This document shows positions 60,056 to 64,000 of a DNA stretch of 64,000 bases, piece after piece (position 1 is the stretch's first letter; every line of letters begins with the position of its first letter). The position numbers and the translations under genes are program-made. The notes under the pieces are model-generated. The model was given only the letters and a program-made list of their open reading frames with translations. It was not told where the DNA came from and made no database searches. The DNA is from CAMAVH01 sp046297835. GTDB taxonomy: Bacteria > Pseudomonadota > Alphaproteobacteria > SMXQ01. Location of the stretch: contig JBKBHI010000006.1 in the NCBI GenBank assembly GCA_046297835.1, positions 1-64,000 on the forward strand, in the 5' to 3' direction.

Positions 60056-60913
60056 CTATTGCTGCGCTTGGCCGCTGTCGGGCGACAGCAGGGTCATGGG
60101 CATGACGGCGAGGCTGCCCTGGTTGACCTGGACCGAGACGTCGAGCGCCTCGGAACCGCCGCCGCGGCGCACGCCGCGCACCGGCGCGCAGGAGAGATAA
60201 TCGAGGCCGACGGCGAGGCGCAGATGCTGGTCGGTCGGCGAGATGCCGTTGGTGATGTCGAAGCCGACCCAGCCGAGCGCCTCGACCCAGGCTTCGGCCC
60301 AGGCGTGCGACGCGTTCTCGCCGGCGCCGCGCCCGACATGCAGGTAGCCCGAGACGTAGCGCGCCGGAACGCCGAGGGCGCGCGCCGCGGCGACGAAGAC
60401 ATGCGCCTGGTCCTGGCAGACGCCGGACCCCTGCGCCAGCGCGTCGGCGGCGGTGGTGGCCGCGTCGGTCTCGCCTTGGCGGTAGGCGACCGCGCCGCTC
60501 ACCGCGCCGAGCAGGCCGTGCAGCCCTTCCAGCCGGTCCTTGGCGACCAATTTCCGCAGCGGCGCGACGAGATCCTCCACCGCGTCGCCGCCGTGCGTCA
60601 AATGCGAGCGGCGCAAGAACACGCCGGGCGGCAGGGTCTCGTTCTCGTTGCCGATGACGCCGGCGGTGTCGGTCGTCTCGACCTCGCCGCTGACCCGGAT
60701 GGCGATCTCCTGGTGCGGCTCGTCGACCACCAGCACGCTCAGCATGTTGCCGAAGGCGTCGGACATCTCGATGACGTCGCCGGGCGTCTCCAGCCGCCAG
60801 CGCAGCACGCGCTGCGACGCCGAGGAGCGCGGCGTCAGGCGCAGATACTGGATCGTGTAGTTCACCGGCGCGTCGTAGCGGTAGAGCGTGGTGTGTCGGA
60901 TCGCGAGCTTCAT
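60056..60913 (-). CDS. Transglutaminase-like cysteine peptidase family protein
   Basis: A 285-residue protein. N-terminal MKLAIRHTTLYRYDAPVNYT is the bacterial transglutaminase-like N domain. The catalytic Cys is in GSGVCQDQAHVFVAAARALG, His in NASHAWAEAWVEALGWVGFD and Asp in DITNGISPTDQHLRLAVGLD. It may cleave or form isopeptide bonds in partnership with the ATP-grasp ligase. Conserved in Anbu loci. Confidence 0.92.
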   Translation of the reverse strand: MKLAIRHTTLYRYDAPVNYTIQYLRLTPRSSASQRVLRWRLETPGDVIEMSDAFGNMLSVLVVDEPHQEIAIRVSGEVETTDTAGVIGNENETLPPGVFLRRSHLTHGGDAVEDLVAPLRKLVAKDRLEGLHGLLGAVSGAVAYRQGETDAATTAADALAQGSGVCQDQAHVFVAAARALGVPARYVSGYLHVGRGAGENASHAWAEAWVEALGWVGFDITNGISPTDQHLRLAVGLDYLSCAPVRGVRRGGGSEALDVSVQVNQGSLAVMPMTLLSPDSGQAQQ

Positions 60914-60928
60914 GACGTTCCTCGCTCC

Positions 60929-61870
60929 TCAAGCCGCCAAGTGGAAGCTGTTCTGAATCTCCGCCGACAGCGCGTTGTTGCGCCGCAGGAAGATCGTCAG
61001 GAATTCGTGCAGCCCGGTCTTGAAGATGTCGCTGATCTTGCCGTAATGCAGCGAGGCGTGCAGCTCGCCGGCGAGCCGCGCCGCCTCGTTGGGGCGGCCC
61101 TCGCTCAGCATGGCGAGAAGCCCGACGGTGTTGTCGAGGCAGCTATGCAGCGAGCGCGGCATCGAATCGTTGAGGATCAAGAGCTCGGTGACGCGGCTCG
61201 GCTCGATCGTGTCGTGATAGACGCGGTGATAGGCGCGGAATCCCGAGACCGAGCGCAAGAGCGCGCCCCATTGGAAATTGTCGATCGCGCCGCCGACGTC
61301 GTCGATCGACGGCAGCAGCACGTGATATTTGACGTCGAGGATGCGGGCGACGTTGTCGGCGCGCTCGACGAACGTGCCGAGGCGGCCGAAGTGGTAGGCC
61401 TCGTCGCGCAGCATGGTGCCGAAGGTGATGCCGCGGAACAGGTGCGAGCGCTCCTTGATCCAGTCGAAAAAGTCGCGCTGGCCGTTCTTGCCGAGCATGT
61501 CGGGCGTCAAATCCTTCACCTCGAGCCAGGTGGCGTTCAGGCTCTCCCACATTTCCGAGGTGATGCAGACGCGTTCGGCATGGGCGTTTTCGCGCGCGGC
61601 GCGAATCGTGGACCAGATGCTCGACGAATTTTCGCGGTCGAGCGTGAGGTAGGCGGTCACCTTGGCGGCGGTCACTTCGCCGTAGCGCTGGGCGTAATCT
61701 TCCGAATCGCCGGCGATCTCGAGCACCGCCTGCCATTCGCTCGCGCCTTTCTTGGCGACGTGCGGCAGGAGCGCCATGCGCTGGCTGATCTCGAGGATGC
61801 GCGCGGTGTTCTCGGCGCGCTCGATATAGCGCGACATCCAATAGAGGTGGTTGGCGCTGCGTCCCAGCAT
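60929..61870 (-). CDS. Alpha-E domain protein
   Basis: A 313-residue helical protein beginning MLGRSANHLYWMSRYIERAE, the alpha-E family signature, with FGRLGTFVERADNVARILDV and HDTIEPSRVTELLILNDSMP. It is always encoded with circularly permuted ATP-grasp and transglutaminase-like genes. Role unclear; possibly a scaffold or substrate carrier. It ends 15 bp before the transglutaminase gene and starts 2 bp after the ATP-grasp stop. Confidence 0.92.
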   Translation of the reverse strand: MLGRSANHLYWMSRYIERAENTARILEISQRMALLPHVAKKGASEWQAVLEIAGDSEDYAQRYGEVTAAKVTAYLTLDRENSSSIWSTIRAARENAHAERVCITSEMWESLNATWLEVKDLTPDMLGKNGQRDFFDWIKERSHLFRGITFGTMLRDEAYHFGRLGTFVERADNVARILDVKYHVLLPSIDDVGGAIDNFQWGALLRSVSGFRAYHRVYHDTIEPSRVTELLILNDSMPRSLHSCLDNTVGLLAMLSEGRPNEAARLAGELHASLHYGKISDIFKTGLHEFLTIFLRRNNALSAEIQNSFHLAA

Positions 61871-61872
61871 CC

Positions 61873-63393
61873 TTACGCCTCCAGAATCCAGGTGTCTTTG
61901 GTGCCGCCGCCCTGCGACGAGTTCACCACCAGCGAGCCCTTGATGAGCGCGACGCGCGTCAGCCCGCCGGGCACCAGCGTCTGCGTCTTGCCGCTGATGA
62001 CGAAGGGGCGGAAATCGACATGGCGCGGCGCGATGCCCTTGGCGACGAAGGTCGGGCAGGTCGAGAGCGACAGCGTCGGCTGGGCGATGTAATTGGCCGG
62101 ATTGGCGAGGATGCGCTTGGCGAAGTCTTGGCGCTCCTTGGCCGTGGCGGCGGGGCCGACGAGCATGCCGTAGCCGCCCGAACCGTGGACTTCTTTCACC
62201 ACTAGCTTGTCGAGGTTGTCGAGCGCGTAGGCGCGGTCGTCGTCTTCGCGCAGCACGTAGGTCGGCACGTTCTGCAGGATCGGCTCCTCGCCGAGATAGA
62301 AGCGCACCATCTCCGGCACGTGGACATACATGGATTTGTCGTCGGCGACGCCGGTGCCGATGGCGTTGGCGAGCGTGACGGTGCCGGCGCGATAGGCGGC
62401 GAGCAGGCCCGGTACGCCGAGCATCGAATCGCGATGGAAGGCCAGCGGGTCGAGATAATCGTCGTCGACGCGGCGGTAGATCACGTCGACCTGCTGCGGG
62501 CCTTTGGTGGTGCGCATATAGACGCTGCCGTTCTTGACGAACAGATCTTGGCCTTCGACCACGTCGATGCCCATCTGGTCGGCGAGGAAGACATGCTCGA
62601 AATAGGCGCTGTTGTAGGCGCCGGGCGACAGCAGCACGACGGTCGGGTTCGGTTTCCCGTCCGGCGCGACGGCGCGCAAACTCTGCAGCAGATGCGTCGG
62701 GTAATGGTCGACCGGCGCGACGCGGTGCGCCGAGAACAGGTCGGGGAACAGCCGCATCATGACGTTGCGGTTTTCCAGCATGTAGGAGACGCCCGACGGC
62801 GTGCGCAGATTGTCTTCCAGCACGTAGAAATCGCGCTCGCCGGTGCGCACCAGATCGAGGCCGGCGATATGCACGTAGGTGCCGTTCTGCACGTCGAGCC
62901 CCTGCATCTCGGGGCGGTATTGCGAATTGGTCAGAATGTCCTCGGCGGGAATGCGCCCGGCGCGCAGGATGTCCTGGCCGTGATAGATGTCGTTGAGGAA
63001 GGCGTTGATGGCGCGCACGCGCTGGGTGCAGCCGTCGTGGATATGCCGCCATTCCTCGGCGCTGAAGATGCGCGGGATGACGTCGAACGGTATCAGCCGC
63101 TCGGTCGAGGTCTCCTTGCCGTAGACCAGGAAGGTGATGCCGAGGCGGCGGAACAGCAGCTCGGCTTCCTTGCGCTTGCGCTCGAACTCCTTGGCCGGCA
63201 CCGTCGCCTGCCACTCGGCGAAGACTTGATAAACCTCGCGCACCTTCTCGGGCGTCACCGGCCCGTCGCCGGCGAACGCGGTCATTTCGTCGAAGGCGAT
63301 GACGGATTTGCGCGGGCTGGCCGGCGTTTTGGGCGCGGCGGGCTGGGCGGCGGCTTTGGCTTTGGGCGCGGTCTTGATCTTGACGGCTTTCAT
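61873..63393 (-). CDS. Circularly permuted ATP-grasp protein
   Basis: A 506-residue protein. After a Lys/Ala/Pro-rich tail (MKAVKIKTAPKAKAAAQPAA), the core has RTPSGVSYMLENRNVMMRLF, HTLVLLSPGAYN-like NPTVVLLSPGAYNSAYFEHV, and the ATP-binding LDKLVVKEVHGSGGYGMLVG with SLVVNSSQGGGTKDTWILEA at the end. Such ligases probably form peptide bonds on an unknown carrier. It heads the Anbu unit. ATG 63393 is preferred over a GTG five codons upstream. Confidence 0.9.
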   Translation of the reverse strand: MKAVKIKTAPKAKAAAQPAAPKTPASPRKSVIAFDEMTAFAGDGPVTPEKVREVYQVFAEWQATVPAKEFERKRKEAELLFRRLGITFLVYGKETSTERLIPFDVIPRIFSAEEWRHIHDGCTQRVRAINAFLNDIYHGQDILRAGRIPAEDILTNSQYRPEMQGLDVQNGTYVHIAGLDLVRTGERDFYVLEDNLRTPSGVSYMLENRNVMMRLFPDLFSAHRVAPVDHYPTHLLQSLRAVAPDGKPNPTVVLLSPGAYNSAYFEHVFLADQMGIDVVEGQDLFVKNGSVYMRTTKGPQQVDVIYRRVDDDYLDPLAFHRDSMLGVPGLLAAYRAGTVTLANAIGTGVADDKSMYVHVPEMVRFYLGEEPILQNVPTYVLREDDDRAYALDNLDKLVVKEVHGSGGYGMLVGPAATAKERQDFAKRILANPANYIAQPTLSLSTCPTFVAKGIAPRHVDFRPFVISGKTQTLVPGGLTRVALIKGSLVVNSSQGGGTKDTWILEA

Positions 63394-63662
63394 GGCGCGG
63401 GTGGGCACGAGCTAGGGGAAACGATGAATCGGGAAGCTCCGTGAGCGCCGGTCGCGTCTCTCAAGGCTTTCCTGTTGGTTGGCAGGTCCGAAAGCGCCGA
63501 CGCCATGACGCAAGTGTCGGCGAGAGGGACCGATCCGGCAAGCGAAACCCCATTTTTGCCCGCTAGTCGCACGAAAAATAGGCAGCGTGACGAAGAAACG
63601 ACCCGTGAGCGCGATTCGCTCCCCCGCGCGCGAAATAAAGCGCGGCGCGCGAGTTGGCGGCG
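63394..63662. other. Upstream region of the Anbu unit, no gene seen
   Basis: These 269 bp separate the ATP-grasp gene from the minus-strand binding-protein gene. They are moderately AT-richer around 63560-63600, with no clear gene. The promoter of the Anbu unit should lie here but no convincing consensus was found. Confidence 0.4.
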
Positions 63663-64000
63663 CTAGGGGCTGACGGCTTGGCGGAAGTAGCTGGTGTCGA
63701 TGTAGCGGTAGGGGTCGGTCAGCGTCTTCTTTGGCTGGCCCATCTGGCTGCGCAGGCGCAGCACGGTCTTGACGCCTTCGACGCTGATCTCGCCCCGCTT
63801 GTTGAGGCCGCCTTTGTTGACGAGGCTTTTGTAGGTGATGGCGGCGCGCTCCTCGCTGAGGCCTTTGATGTGGCCGCGCAGCACGGCCATCGATCCGGCC
63901 TTGTCGGCGCGGATGTAGTCGTGCGCCGCGATCAGCGCGCGCGTCACCGCCATCATCTCGCGCGGGTGCCGGTTGGCCCAGTCGCGCCGCGTGGCGTAAA
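63663..64000 (-). CDS. ABC substrate-binding protein, NMT1/THI5-like (C-terminal part)
   Basis: The minus-strand frame enters from beyond the window edge and ends at 63663, giving 112 residues. The visible part (HPREMMAVTRALIAAHDYIR, then GEISVEGVKTVLRLRSQMGQ and PYRYIDTSYFRQAVSP) matches the C-terminal lobe of SsuA/THI5-type binding proteins, where the last helix carries the substrate-side D-T-S-Y-x-R-Q-A pattern. The N-terminus and signal peptide lie outside. Confidence 0.75.
   Translation of the reverse strand, partial: YATRRDWANRHPREMMAVTRALIAAHDYIRADKAGSMAVLRGHIKGLSEERAAITYKSLVNKGGLNKRGEISVEGVKTVLRLRSQMGQPKKTLTDPYRYIDTSYFRQAVSP

Overview
The window is GC-rich DNA from an alphaproteobacterium. 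Several gene neighbourhoods point there: argH - small lipoprotein - lysA - DUF4175, ftsE-ftsX-YdcF-plsC beside a zinc-ribbon protein and a CpdR-like regulator, metX-metW facing chorismate mutase-hisC-tyrC, phaR beside PHB genes, and (2S)-methylsuccinyl-CoA dehydrogenase of the ethylmalonyl-CoA pathway. The order (Rhodospirillales or Hyphomicrobiales type) cannot be settled from sequence reading alone. No rRNA, tRNA or CRISPR array was seen.

Left end (1-11.5 kb). A transporter gene of the major facilitator superfamily has lost its N-terminal half where foreign DNA ends at about position 116; that DNA looks like the end of an insertion sequence and carries the start of a small basic protein gene. 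Next comes a tightly packed minus-strand run of nine genes (11445 down to 838): glycosyltransferase, asparagine synthase-like amidotransferase, methyltransferase, second glycosyltransferase, a GNAT-peptidase C39 fusion, a RimK-type ATP-grasp ligase, and an ABC importer of NMT1/THI5 type. Combining surface-glycan genes with a peptide ligase/peptidase pair is the most unusual layout here.

11.5-28 kb holds a hypothetical gene, an omega-amino acid:pyruvate aminotransferase, a MHYT sensor kinase with an apparent non-ATG start, the PHB block (phaR, a PhaC-like hydrolase with a lysine-rich repeat tail, phaA, phaB), detoxification genes (cupin, GST, gloB), metX-metW, and an aromatic amino acid operon that diverges from metX through facing promoters.

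28-43.6 kb holds exoD, a DUF2125 gene, a ChaC-like cyclotransferase, class II ribonucleotide reductase, an orphan tricarboxylate-type binding protein, a sulfate ABC operon (cysA-sbp-cysT-cysW) with an AT-rich palindrome upstream, plsC/ydcF/ftsX/ftsE, and the zinc-ribbon-cpdR pair. Four copies of a two-hairpin repeat lie here, all between convergent genes.

43.6-64 kb holds DUF4175, lysA, lipoprotein, argH, tlpA, a peroxiredoxin, 3-hydroxybutyryl-CoA dehydrogenase, a cobalamin adenosyltransferase, a small membrane protein, methylsuccinyl-CoA dehydrogenase, NUDIX, esterase, HNH nuclease, SPFH-NfeD, coq7, a DsbB-like gene, and the four-gene Anbu cluster (circularly permuted ATP-grasp, alpha-E, transglutaminase-like, Anbu peptidase). 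The window ends inside another ABC binding-protein gene.

The genes link up as follows. phaA/phaB, hbd, the adenosyltransferase and mcd belong to acetoacetyl-CoA/PHB and ethylmalonyl-CoA metabolism. Two independent ATP-grasp systems (RimK/GNAT-C39 and Anbu) suggest post-translational or peptide tagging chemistry. Lys/Ala/Pro-rich basic tails recur on several unrelated enzymes.
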